A stretch of DNA of 64,000 nt from Azospirillum lipoferum 4B. Its GTDB lineage: Bacteria > Pseudomonadota > Alphaproteobacteria > Azospirillales > Azospirillaceae. The notes under the pieces were generated by a model. The model ran no database searches. It saw nothing but the letters and a program-made list of their open reading frames with translations, and was not told the DNA's origin. The stretch is taken from assembly GCF_000283655.1 (NCBI RefSeq), contig NC_016622.1, forward strand, positions 1,872,501-1,936,500, written 5' to 3'. Within the stretch, counting starts at the first letter, position 1. The number at the start of each line of letters is the position of its first letter. Made by a program: the position numbers and the translations under genes. Shown here in pieces: positions 38,704 to 47,138 of the stretch.

Positions 38704-39036
38704 TTGGAATCCCCGCTGCCGTCTCCGCCCATCCCCGACGGCTGGGAGAAGCCGGTGCGCCGCACCTCGGTGCGGCCGACCAAGATGCCGCTCGGCGTAC
38801 CGATGGAATTGCTGGCCATCGCCGTCTGGCTGGCCGCCGAGCTGTGGCTGGCGCTGGGCGCCATCCCACAGGCGGTGGCGGGGTTCCTGCTGGTCTTCCT
38901 GACGGCGCGGTATCTCACCCGCCGCGATCCCTGGTGGCTGGAGATCGTCCGCCAGACCGCCGCGGCCTGGCTGCTGCGGGCGCTGCGCACCCGCGGCCGC
39001 TCGCTGTCCTTCTCGTCCTACCGCGCCCCGAGGTGA
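38704..39036 (+). CDS. trbD: TrbD (VirB3-family membrane protein)
   Basis: This 110-residue protein has KPVRRTSVRPTKMPLGVPME, then two hydrophobic segments (LLAIAVWLAAELWLALGAIP, AVAGFLLVFLTARYL) and RDPWWLEIVRQTAAAWLLRA. The RP(T/L)K.PLGVP-type N-terminus and the two helices are typical of TrbD/VirB3, which anchors the VirB4 ATPase in the inner membrane. The start is TTG, three bases after trbC. Confidence 0.85.
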   Translation: MESPLPSPPIPDGWEKPVRRTSVRPTKMPLGVPMELLAIAVWLAAELWLALGAIPQAVAGFLLVFLTARYLTRRDPWWLEIVRQTAAAWLLRALRTRGRSLSFSSYRAPR

Positions 39037-39039
39037 GGC

Positions 39040-41511
39040 ATGCTCGACCTGACCGCTTTCGACGACGGCTTCGATTCCCTGTCCCGGCATCTGCCCTGGG
39101 ACTGCTTCGTCTGGCCCGGCGTGGTGCTGCTGGAGGAGGACGGCGCGCTGATGGCGGTGGTGGAGTACGGCGGGCGCGACCAGGACGGCCAGGACCCGGC
39201 CGAGCGGATGCAGACGGCGCTCGCCGCCGGCAACGTGCTGTACCCCTTCACCGGCGGCTGGACCTTCCATTTCGAGATGCAGCGGCGGGAAGCCGGCGGT
39301 TATCCGCGTTCCACCGGGACGCACCCGGTGTCAGAGCTGATCGACCGGGAGCGGCGTGACCGTGTCGACGAGGCCGGCCGGCAACTGCGCACCCGCACCT
39401 TCGTGGCGATCACCTACATGCCGTCGCGGCCCACCACCCGCACGGTGGCGTCCTGGTTCACCCGCAACCCGCCCGAGCGTGCCCGGCCGGACGTGATGCG
39501 CGACCATGTCGAGCCGTTCCGCCAACTGGTGCTCCAGTTTGCCAGCCTGCTCGGCCGCGCCGTCGGCTGGGCCAGGATGCTGGACGACGACGGCGTGCAG
39601 ACCCTGCTGCACAACTGCGCCTCGCCTCTGTACCAGCGGCACGTCACCGCCCCTGACATCCCCGGCTTTCCGATCAAGGCCAACCTCCTGGACGTCGGCT
39701 TCAAGCCCGGTTCGTTCCCGGCCTGGAGCAACGGCGGGGCCGAGTGGCCGGTCCGCCTGATCGGCATCGGCGGCTATCCCAAGGTCAGCCACCCCGGCCT
39801 GCTCAACCTGCTGGACAAGCTGCCCTTTCCGTTCCGCTGGTCGGTGCGTTTCGAGGCGATGGACCACGTCCAGGCACGCGGCGTCTTCGCCGCGCTGTGG
39901 CGCAAGCACGACGACACCGCCTACGACTGGCGCTCGGTTCTGCTGCGCGCGGTCGGCGGCTACGCCGCCCTGCGTCACGACCCGGTCGGCGTCATGGAAG
40001 CGCTGGAGGCCGAGGCCGCCCGGCTGGAGGCCGAGCAGGCCGGCTCCAGCTCGGGCTGGATGACGCCCACCGCGGTGCTGTGGGGCCGCTCGGTCGAAGA
40101 GGTCGAAGAGCGCCGCGACGAGTTGGTCAAGGCGCTGCGCACCCTGGGCTTCACCGCGATCGAGGAGAGCTGGGGGGCGGAGCGGGCGTGGTACGGCACA
40201 CTGCCCGGCCATGTCCGCCCCAATCCCCGCAAGGTGCCGCTGACCCAGCTCCAGCTTGCGGATTTCCTCATCCTGTCGTCGGCCTGGGGCGGGCCGGAGC
40301 GCAACCCGCACCTCAAATGCGATCCGCTGATGCAGGTCGAGGCCGAGGGCGGAACTCCGTTGATGATCGATATTCACCAGGGCCAGGACGGGGCGGCGCT
40401 GGTGATCGGCCCGCCGCGCACCGGCAAGTCCACCGTGCTCGCCTTCATGGGACACCAGTTCCTCGCCCGTGTTCCACAGGGACGTGTCGTCTGGATCGAC
40501 GTGGACGCCACCGAGAGCACGTCGCTGGTGGCGACTTGGGCGGCCGGCGGCGAGTTCCTCTCCATGGGCTCCGGCGACGCAGCATTGGGCGACCTCGCCT
40601 TGCAGCCGCTGGCCGATGTCGACACCCCCAACGGCTTTGCCTGGGGCCACGGCTTCGTCATGGACCTGCTGCGCCTTCAGGGCGTGCTGGCGCCGGGCAA
40701 CCTGTCGGCGGCGCAAGCCGGCGACGCGGTGGATGCGGCGCTGCACCTGCTGGCCGTCTCGCCGCCGGCCGAACGCACGTTGTCGCATCTCGCCCATCTG
40801 GTGCAGGACAACATCGTCCGCATCGCGCTGGAGCCTTATTGCCGCGGCGGCCCGTATGGCGACCTCGTCGATGCCGCCGAGGACCGTTTCCTCGGCTCCG
40901 CCTGGACCACGGTGGACATCGGCGCGCTGATCGACCGCGGCCCCGGCGCCGCCCCGGTGATCAAGGCGCTGTTCCGCCGCTTCTACCGGCTGTTCGAGGA
41001 CGGGCGGCCGACCCTGTTCCTGGTCGACGAGGCCTTCAAGGCGCTCAAGCACCAACCGGCCGAGCTGGACGAGCTGCGCCGGCGCGGGCCGAAGAAGAAC
41101 GTCGCCCTGGTGCTCGCCACCCACCAGCTCGACGACATCGAGGGCTCGGCCATCGCGGCGATGCTCAAGACCATCCAGGTCCTGGTGCTGCTCGCCGACC
41201 CCAACGCCGCCAAGCGGAGCATCCTGCGCGACTGGGGGCTGAACGCCACCCAGGCCGCTCAGGTCGCCCGCGCCATGCCGCGCCGTGACCTCTTCTTCAA
41301 GACCCCCGAGGGCAGCCGGCTCGGCCAGCTCTCCCTCGACCCCACCGCCCTGGCGGTCTGCGGCTGCGGCGGGGCCGCCCACAAGCGCCGGGCCTTCGAA
41401 CTGAGGGCCGACGTCGGGCCGCAGCGTTTCGCCGCGGCATGGCTGCGCCGCCAGGGCCTGACCGAGGCCGCCGACACCCTGGAGACACCCCATGAAGGAG
41501 GACCATCATGA
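39040..41511 (+). CDS. trbE: TrbE (VirB4-family ATPase)
   Basis: This 823-residue ATPase is the large energy subunit of the type IV secretion system. The N-terminal domain carries LPWDCFVWPGVVLLEEDGAL and VAITYMPSRPTTRT. The ATPase domain has Walker A LVIGPPRTGKSTVLAFMGHQ (~residue 450) and Walker B RPTLFLVDEAFKALKHQPAE (~660), plus NVALVLATHQLDDIEGSAIA. The length is normal for the family. Four-base coupling with trbJ follows. Confidence 0.9.
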   Translation: MLDLTAFDDGFDSLSRHLPWDCFVWPGVVLLEEDGALMAVVEYGGRDQDGQDPAERMQTALAAGNVLYPFTGGWTFHFEMQRREAGGYPRSTGTHPVSELIDRERRDRVDEAGRQLRTRTFVAITYMPSRPTTRTVASWFTRNPPERARPDVMRDHVEPFRQLVLQFASLLGRAVGWARMLDDDGVQTLLHNCASPLYQRHVTAPDIPGFPIKANLLDVGFKPGSFPAWSNGGAEWPVRLIGIGGYPKVSHPGLLNLLDKLPFPFRWSVRFEAMDHVQARGVFAALWRKHDDTAYDWRSVLLRAVGGYAALRHDPVGVMEALEAEAARLEAEQAGSSSGWMTPTAVLWGRSVEEVEERRDELVKALRTLGFTAIEESWGAERAWYGTLPGHVRPNPRKVPLTQLQLADFLILSSAWGGPERNPHLKCDPLMQVEAEGGTPLMIDIHQGQDGAALVIGPPRTGKSTVLAFMGHQFLARVPQGRVVWIDVDATESTSLVATWAAGGEFLSMGSGDAALGDLALQPLADVDTPNGFAWGHGFVMDLLRLQGVLAPGNLSAAQAGDAVDAALHLLAVSPPAERTLSHLAHLVQDNIVRIALEPYCRGGPYGDLVDAAEDRFLGSAWTTVDIGALIDRGPGAAPVIKALFRRFYRLFEDGRPTLFLVDEAFKALKHQPAELDELRRRGPKKNVALVLATHQLDDIEGSAIAAMLKTIQVLVLLADPNAAKRSILRDWGLNATQAAQVARAMPRRDLFFKTPEGSRLGQLSLDPTALAVCGCGGAAHKRRAFELRADVGPQRFAAAWLRRQGLTEAADTLETPHEGGPS

Positions 41512-42413
41512 AGACGCGCTGGATGCGCACCTCCACGGCCATGGCCGTGGTTCTTGCCGTCACCGTCAGTTCACCGCCTCCGGCCCACGCCTTCCTGGGC
41601 GGGCTGCTCAACAGCTTCTTCGGCGGTGGTGGCGGAGGAGGCTGCTTTTCCGAACAGGGCGACGGGCTGTTCGGCACCGCGCTATCCGCCGCTGCCGGTT
41701 ATGTCACCGGCGGCCCGGTCGGTGCTGCCGTGGGGGCCGGCTCCAGTCTGACCGGGAATGGCGGCGCCCAGGCGCGCGGCTGCCCGATCGTCGAGAGCAA
41801 GCCGCTGATGGTCGAGGGTATGGTCCAGCGCCAGGAGGTCGAGATCATCGCCCAGACCGCGCACATGCTGACCCAGATCGACAACATGATCCGCATGCGT
41901 GCCCTGTCCGACCTGGACAGCGGTGCCACGGTGGCTGTCCGCCTCGGCGAGGTTCACCGCGCCGCCGGTCTGGTGGACCGGGTGCTGTGGAGCCTGGACG
42001 GCGTCGGGCGGCAGTTCGCCGACCTCTACCCCGATGCCCTTCCCGAGGGGATGAGCGCCGCGGCCCTGGCGGAGCACCAGGCCGAACAGGCGCGGCTGGC
42101 CCGCGATGCCAGCCGGGCCAGCAAGCTGGTCTCGGCTGAGGTGATGACCGGCATCGAGGACTACCCGGCCCGCGCCCGCGCGCTGATGGCAGCGCTGAAG
42201 GCGTGCGACGGCCAGACCTGCGCCATCGACGCCGGCACCCAGGCGACGCTGCTCACCGCCGAGGTCGCCGGCCAGCTCCTGATGATGCAGGCCGCCCACC
42301 ACCGGGCGGCGGAAGCCCGGCTCGACTACGAACAGGCCGCCGTCGAGCGTGCCCGCCAGCACACGCGCCTCAGCTGGCAGGGCCTTGACACCTACGGCGC
42401 ACCGGGGAGCTGA
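41508..42413 (+). CDS. trbJ: TrbJ (VirB5-family pilus-associated protein)
   Basis: This 301-residue secreted protein has a signal peptide (STAMAVVLAVTVSSPPPAHA) followed by a Gly-rich stretch FLGGLLNSFFGGGGGGG. A long alpha-helical part with Gln/Asp-rich helices follows (EVEIIAQTAHMLTQIDNMIR, AEQARLARDASRASKLVSA). This is the layout of VirB5/TrbJ, a minor pilus-tip component. Cys residues in the Gly-rich region may form disulfides. The stop precedes a trbK-like gene by three bases. Confidence 0.82.
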   Translation: MKTRWMRTSTAMAVVLAVTVSSPPPAHAFLGGLLNSFFGGGGGGGCFSEQGDGLFGTALSAAAGYVTGGPVGAAVGAGSSLTGNGGAQARGCPIVESKPLMVEGMVQRQEVEIIAQTAHMLTQIDNMIRMRALSDLDSGATVAVRLGEVHRAAGLVDRVLWSLDGVGRQFADLYPDALPEGMSAAALAEHQAEQARLARDASRASKLVSAEVMTGIEDYPARARALMAALKACDGQTCAIDAGTQATLLTAEVAGQLLMMQAAHHRAAEARLDYEQAAVERARQHTRLSWQGLDTYGAPGS

Positions 42414-42416
42414 GCC

Positions 42417-42617
42417 ATGCCCCTCCGCCGCATCCTGATCGCTCTCGGCGTCATGCTGCTGGTCGGCATCGCCGCCGCCGTCGCTCTCGTGCTCTACGCC
42501 CGCAGCCAGGAGGAGGAGGGGCTGACCCCGCTGGAGCGGCTGGAACGCAGCAACCCGGCCTGGGAAGGCATCGGCCGCTACCAGACGCCGGTGCCGGCCC
42601 GCCCTGAGCGGGAGTGA
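42417..42617 (+). CDS. Small membrane protein in the trbK position
   Basis: This 66-residue protein has one N-terminal membrane helix (RILIALGVMLLVGIAAAVAL) and a short acidic-to-neutral tail ending YQTPVPARPERE. It lies between trbJ and trbL, where IncP and Ti plasmids encode TrbK, an entry-exclusion lipoprotein. There is no lipobox Cys here, so an exclusion function is only positional inference. Confidence 0.6.
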   Translation: MPLRRILIALGVMLLVGIAAAVALVLYARSQEEEGLTPLERLERSNPAWEGIGRYQTPVPARPERE

Positions 42618-42623
42618 TCTGCC

Positions 42624-43949
42624 ATGGACGTCAGCGGTCTGTCGATTGCCCTGCACCAGCTCACCGCCGCCGTGGTCACCGGCCTCGGCCTGCTCGGGCC
42701 GGACGCCCACGCCGCGCTGCGGATGCTGATGACGCTGTCCTACACCCTGGCCTTGCTGCTCTGGCTGTTCGAGGGCAAGCCGGCGGTGCACGGCCCCTTC
42801 CTGCGCATGCTGCTGAAATTCGCCGCCATCGGCGCCCTCGTCGACTGGTTCCCCGCCGGTTCCGCCGCTCTGATGCGGGCGGCGGCCGACCAGGGACTGA
42901 GCCTCGGCTCCGGCGGCGGCATGTCGCTGGACGACCCCGGCGCCATCGCCCATCTCGGCATCCAGGCGGTGATCCCGCTGATGCTGCGCGTCAAGGAGAT
43001 GCTGGGGCCGGTCGATTTCTTCCTGAACTTCGTCGAGATCGTCATCTTCCTGCTGGCAGCATTGGTGGTGATCGTCAGCTTCGGCATCCTGGCGATCCAG
43101 GTGTTCCTCGCCTTCCTGGAATACCGCCTGCTCTCGCTCGCCGCCTATCTGGCGATTCCCTTCGCGGTGCTGGGGCCGACCAGCTTCATCGCCGAGCGCG
43201 CCATCGGCTACATCGCCGCCTCCGCGCTGAAGCTGCTGGTGCTCGGCTGCATCATCGCCATCTGCGGCGCCACCCTGACCAGCCTGAATTTCCAGGGCAC
43301 ACCGACCCTGGCCCAGGCCTTCGGCGTGGCGGTGCTGGCCGCCGCCATCTTCGTGCTGGCGATCAAGGCGCCGCGTGCCGCCGCCGGTCTGGTCAACGGC
43401 GGGCCGGTGATGGACGGCATCACCGCGCTGGCCGCGCTGTGGACCGCCGGCTGGGTCGGCATGCGCAGCATGGCCGGTGCGGCGGCCGCCACCACCGGGG
43501 CGCCCGGCAGCCTCGCCGTCGGCGCGTCGGCGCTGTGGAGCGGCCTGCGTCATGTGACGACGGGTGCAACAGCGTCCGTCGGCAGCACCGGCAGGACCGG
43601 TGGCGGCGTTGGTGGCGGGACCAGCGGTGATTCCGCCGGCACCTCGGCCGGGCGCCGCTACCCGGCCGGCCGCTTCGGTGGATCCCGGTCCCCGGCCCCG
43701 CGCGGCAGCGGCTGGGACAAGCCGATGACCGACGCCCAGCGTGGCGAACTCGACCGCCTCGCCGCCGGCCGGCCCGTCGATCCCACCCTCACTCGCGGGC
43801 AGGCCAGCCGGCTCATCGAACGCTGGGGCGGTGAGGAGTCGTGGCTGCGCCGCTCCGCCTCCAACGCCACCGAACGGCCGCAGGACCCGCCGGGCCAGAC
43901 GCCCGGATCGGATCGCCGCGCCGCCGACAAGGAGACCGACCCGTCATGA
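42624..43949 (+). CDS. trbL: TrbL (VirB6-family channel protein)
   Basis: This 441-residue polytopic protein forms part of the inner-membrane channel. Hydrophobic segments include MLMTLSYTLALLLWLFEG, IVIFLLAALVVIVSFGILAI and AFGVAVLAAAIFVLAIKAPR, with GLVNGGPVMDG after them. The C-terminus is hydrophilic and low in complexity (TGRTGGGVGGGTSG). The size and order in the operon fit TrbL. It overlaps trbF by ATGA. Confidence 0.88.
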   Translation: MDVSGLSIALHQLTAAVVTGLGLLGPDAHAALRMLMTLSYTLALLLWLFEGKPAVHGPFLRMLLKFAAIGALVDWFPAGSAALMRAAADQGLSLGSGGGMSLDDPGAIAHLGIQAVIPLMLRVKEMLGPVDFFLNFVEIVIFLLAALVVIVSFGILAIQVFLAFLEYRLLSLAAYLAIPFAVLGPTSFIAERAIGYIAASALKLLVLGCIIAICGATLTSLNFQGTPTLAQAFGVAVLAAAIFVLAIKAPRAAAGLVNGGPVMDGITALAALWTAGWVGMRSMAGAAAATTGAPGSLAVGASALWSGLRHVTTGATASVGSTGRTGGGVGGGTSGDSAGTSAGRRYPAGRFGGSRSPAPRGSGWDKPMTDAQRGELDRLAAGRPVDPTLTRGQASRLIERWGGEESWLRRSASNATERPQDPPGQTPGSDRRAADKETDPS

Positions 43950-44716
43950 AGGAGCGCGTCGTCAACGTCTACGACCCGCCGCCGGCAGCCGTGCCCGACA
44001 GTGCGAAGTACCTCGCCGCCATGACCTACCGCGCCAGCCGCGAGGCCAAGGCGCTGCGGTTGAAACGCTGGACCTTCGCCCTGGCCGTGCTCGGCCTGTC
44101 CTGGGGTTCGCTGATGACCTGGGACAACCTGCGCATCGCCGACAAGCTGGTGGAGATCGCCAAGTTCAAGCCGGTCTACCGCGTCGAGCAGGCGATGGAC
44201 GGCCACCAGCGCCTCGTGCTGCTCGACAACACCATCACCGTGACCAAGGGTGCCCGGCTCAACGCCGTCCAGTGGTTCGTGCGCTGGCAGCGCCAGATCG
44301 GTACCGACCCGGTGATGTTGGCCAGGGACCGCGCCGCCGCCCGCGCCCGGCTGACCGGTGGCGCCGAGCGCAAATGGGACGCCCTGCTGGCCGCCGACCT
44401 CGCCCCGGCCGAGGGCTGGACCCGCGACGTCGCCGACATCCGCGTCCAGGAGCGCGAGGCCGACCCGAAGACCGGCACCTCGGCCTTCTACGTGGTGTGG
44501 ACCGAGACGGTCTACCGGGACTTGAAGCCGCGCGGGAAGACCTTGATGAGTGCCGCCGTGGTGACCGTGGACGGCCCCTCGCGCGACGGCGCGCTCGACG
44601 GCGTCTCGATCTCCGGCTTTTCCGAGCCGAGCGGCACGCCGCTGAAGGCCGAGGCCAGGGAACCGGCCAAGGCCCACCCAATGCCCCCGTCCGAGACGAC
44701 CGAGCCCCAGCCATGA
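43946..44716 (+). CDS. trbF: TrbF (VirB8-family)
   Basis: This 256-residue bitopic inner-membrane protein scaffolds the translocation channel. It has an N-terminal cytoplasmic part (NPYD-like VYDPPPAAVPDSAKY), one membrane helix (WTFALAVLGLSWGSLMTW) and a periplasmic VirB8 domain (LNAVQWFVRWQRQIGTDPVM, then TSAFYVVWTETVYRDLKPR). The tail is Pro/Glu-rich. It overlaps both neighbours. Confidence 0.88.
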   Translation: MKERVVNVYDPPPAAVPDSAKYLAAMTYRASREAKALRLKRWTFALAVLGLSWGSLMTWDNLRIADKLVEIAKFKPVYRVEQAMDGHQRLVLLDNTITVTKGARLNAVQWFVRWQRQIGTDPVMLARDRAAARARLTGGAERKWDALLAADLAPAEGWTRDVADIRVQEREADPKTGTSAFYVVWTETVYRDLKPRGKTLMSAAVVTVDGPSRDGALDGVSISGFSEPSGTPLKAEAREPAKAHPMPPSETTEPQP

Positions 44717-45669
44717 GACTTCCCGTTCCCCTGCTGGCGGTGTCCCTGCTCGCCGCCTGCGCCACCGACGCGCCGCCCGCCCCGTCGGCAGGAGCAGCAC
44801 CGCAGCGCCCCTACACCCTGGCCGACCTGCATATCCCGCCGACGGCGATGGAGCGGGAGCCGAGGGAGACGGCGGGACCGCGGCCGTCGCGGGCACAGAC
44901 CCGCAGCTGGGTTGGGCAGGCCAACGAGGCGGCGCTCGACCTGCCGACGCTGACCTGCTTCAAGGGCAAGAGCTGCGAATACTGGTACCAGCCGGACCTG
45001 CAGTACCTCGTCTACATGGCCGAGGGCAACCAGACGCTGGTCTGCCTGAAGCCGGGCGAGGTGGTGCGCGACATCGTCGCCCCCGGCGCCCAGGTGTGGA
45101 TTCCCCACCAGCCCTACAGCTTCGGCAAGGGCGCGCAGCGCACCGAGTGCATCGCCTTCATGCCGCGCCGCGCCGGCCTCAACCAGCAGATCTCCCTCTT
45201 CACCAGCGAGCGGAAATACGACCTCAACGTTGAGACGCACCGGCAGGTCCACCATGTCGAGGTCCGCTGGCGCTATCCCGAGGACTATCTCGCCACGCTG
45301 AACGGTCAGGTCACCGTCCGTCCTGCCGCGGTGGAAAGCGACCGGCGCGACCGCACCACCGAGCTGGCCTACCGCGACCGACGCTGCACCTACGCGCTGG
45401 ACGGCGACACGCCGGAGTGGCGGCCGGTGCCGACCCCCGACGGCCAGCCGCCGGTGTGCGACGACGGCGAGGTGACGGTGATCAACTTCACCCCCGGCGC
45501 GCTCGGCGCCTACGGGGCGCCGATCCTCTGGCGCATCGGCGCCGACGGCACCCGCATCCCCGTCCAGTACGGCCGGATGAACGCCACCTACCGCGTCGCC
45601 GGCATTCACGACCACCTGCTGCTCGCCATCGGCGCGCAGGAGGTGCACATCCGGAGGACCCGCCCGTGA
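44713..45669 (+). CDS. trbG: TrbG (VirB9-family outer-membrane complex protein)
   Basis: This 318-residue lipoprotein-like protein starts MRLPVPLLAVSLLAACATDA, with a lipobox LLAAC. The VirB9 domain follows (EVVRDIVAPGAQVWIPHQPY, SLFTSERKYDLNVETHRQVH). The C-terminal strand region (DGTRIPVQYGRMNATYRVAG) binds the VirB7-like partner. No separate TrbH gene is visible, and the lipobox of TrbG may compensate for it. It overlaps trbI by GTGA. Confidence 0.88.
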   Translation: MRLPVPLLAVSLLAACATDAPPAPSAGAAPQRPYTLADLHIPPTAMEREPRETAGPRPSRAQTRSWVGQANEAALDLPTLTCFKGKSCEYWYQPDLQYLVYMAEGNQTLVCLKPGEVVRDIVAPGAQVWIPHQPYSFGKGAQRTECIAFMPRRAGLNQQISLFTSERKYDLNVETHRQVHHVEVRWRYPEDYLATLNGQVTVRPAAVESDRRDRTTELAYRDRRCTYALDGDTPEWRPVPTPDGQPPVCDDGEVTVINFTPGALGAYGAPILWRIGADGTRIPVQYGRMNATYRVAGIHDHLLLAIGAQEVHIRRTRP

Positions 45670-46673
45670 CATCGGTTAACGACACCCCGCCGCCGCTGCC
45701 GCCTGATCCGCTGGCCCGTCACCGGGTGATCACCTCCGGTCCGCACGTCGTCCGCATCCTGCTGGTGTTGGCCGCCGTGATCGGGCTGGGGCTTGCCGCC
45801 TACATGCTGGGCCGCAGCCAGGGAGCGGGAAGCTTGCCGAAGCTGTCGGTCGCTCTCGGCCCGACCCAGCCGGAGCTGCGGCTGCCCAGCTACGAGGACA
45901 TGGCGCCCAAGCCGGAGCCAGCCCCGCCACCGGCACCCCGCATCGAGAAGAAGGAACCGCCTCCGCCAGCACGGACGCAGGCCAAGGCGCCACCGAAGGA
46001 GGACGAGCTGCGCAAGAAGGCGATGGAGGCCGGCGTCGGCGGCTGGAGCCGCAAGGAAGAGGGCACCAGCGTTGCCTCCGCCGCTCAGGCCGGGGCGTCG
46101 GACTTCGCCGCTACCGGGTCCGATTGCCTCGTGCCGCCGGGCACGCCGATTCCCTTGCTGACGGTGAACCGGGTGGTGACCGAGCGCGGCGGGATCGTCA
46201 CCGCGCGGGTGACGCAGGACGTCTGGGACGCCGGCTTCTCCTGTCTGGCGGTGCCGGCCGGTTCGGTGGTGACGCTGGACGTGGGGAGCGGCGTCACCAA
46301 GGGGCAAAAGCGCATCGAGGTGGCCAACCCGGTGATCACCCGGCCCTGGCCGCGTAACGACACGGTGCGCGTGGCGGCGATCGGAGGGGACGCCACCGGT
46401 GCGGCGGGGTTGGCCGGGGCGGTGCAGGTGCAGTGGCTCCAGACCGGGCTGCTGATCGCCGCCAGCACCGCGGTGGATGTCGCGGCGGCGGCGTTGACCG
46501 GCGGCGGCAGCCTGATCGGCGGCATCCTCGGGCACGGCATCGACCGCCCGCTCGACAAGGCGGCCAAGGACCTGCTCGACCGGGCGCCCGTCATTACGCT
46601 GGACGCCGGCGAGCCGGTGCTGCTGTTGCTGCGAAGTGGCCTGAATGCCGACGATTTCTGGCGGACTCACTGA
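45666..46673 (+). CDS. trbI: TrbI (VirB10-family scaffold protein)
   Basis: This 335-residue protein spans both membranes. It has an N-terminal cytoplasmic tail, one helix (VRILLVLAAVIGLGLAAYML) and a Pro-rich linker (KPEPAPPPAPRIEKKEPPPP). Its C-terminal VirB10 barrel includes DCLVPPGTPIPLLTVNRVV, VTLDVGSGVTKGQKRIEVA and DAGEPVLLLLRSGLNADDFW. It ends the trb operon. The GTG overlaps the trbG stop codon. Confidence 0.88.
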   Translation: MTSVNDTPPPLPPDPLARHRVITSGPHVVRILLVLAAVIGLGLAAYMLGRSQGAGSLPKLSVALGPTQPELRLPSYEDMAPKPEPAPPPAPRIEKKEPPPPARTQAKAPPKEDELRKKAMEAGVGGWSRKEEGTSVASAAQAGASDFAATGSDCLVPPGTPIPLLTVNRVVTERGGIVTARVTQDVWDAGFSCLAVPAGSVVTLDVGSGVTKGQKRIEVANPVITRPWPRNDTVRVAAIGGDATGAAGLAGAVQVQWLQTGLLIAASTAVDVAAAALTGGGSLIGGILGHGIDRPLDKAAKDLLDRAPVITLDAGEPVLLLLRSGLNADDFWRTH

Positions 46674-47138
46674 GTAAGCATTCCTACATATGTTTTATGT
46701 GTAGAGTCTCTCTGGTTTTTCAGTCGGCATCCTGGTCAAGACGTCTCAACGCTCTGTCGTGTGGCACAACCACTGCCCTGCTGCACCCAAGTTGGGTCTA
46801 CGCTATCAGTCCCCAGCCGATTGCACGGCCAACCATTCCGAGAATGAAGTTGATACGCTCGTGCTGTCGGTGAAAGTTTCCAGCTCTTTGGAAAATGCAG
46901 CCCTGCGACGCGGTGACGCAGGCTAAACAAAGAAGATAGAAAGAAAAAATAATTACTGGATCGTGGACTTGTAACGCTCCTGAAAATTATGGAAACAATC
47001 ACTAAACCTATAACGGTTCAAACATTTCACATCGAATACAAACGTATGGGAGAAGTCATAGATAAAAACGGTTTGACTCCCTTTCTGGATAGTCCTTAAT
47101 TTTTTTCAAATCTGGATCTCCGTAGCGGAACCGTCGGA
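46674..47138. other. AT-richer intergenic region between transfer operon and kinase operon
   Basis: This 465-base non-coding region is clearly lower in GC than the flanking genes. It ends in TTAATTTTTTTCAAATCTGG just upstream of the kinase gene. No gene or strong terminator hairpin was recognised. It must contain the transfer operon's end and the promoter of the following operon. The change in base composition suggests a join between independently acquired modules. Confidence 0.45.
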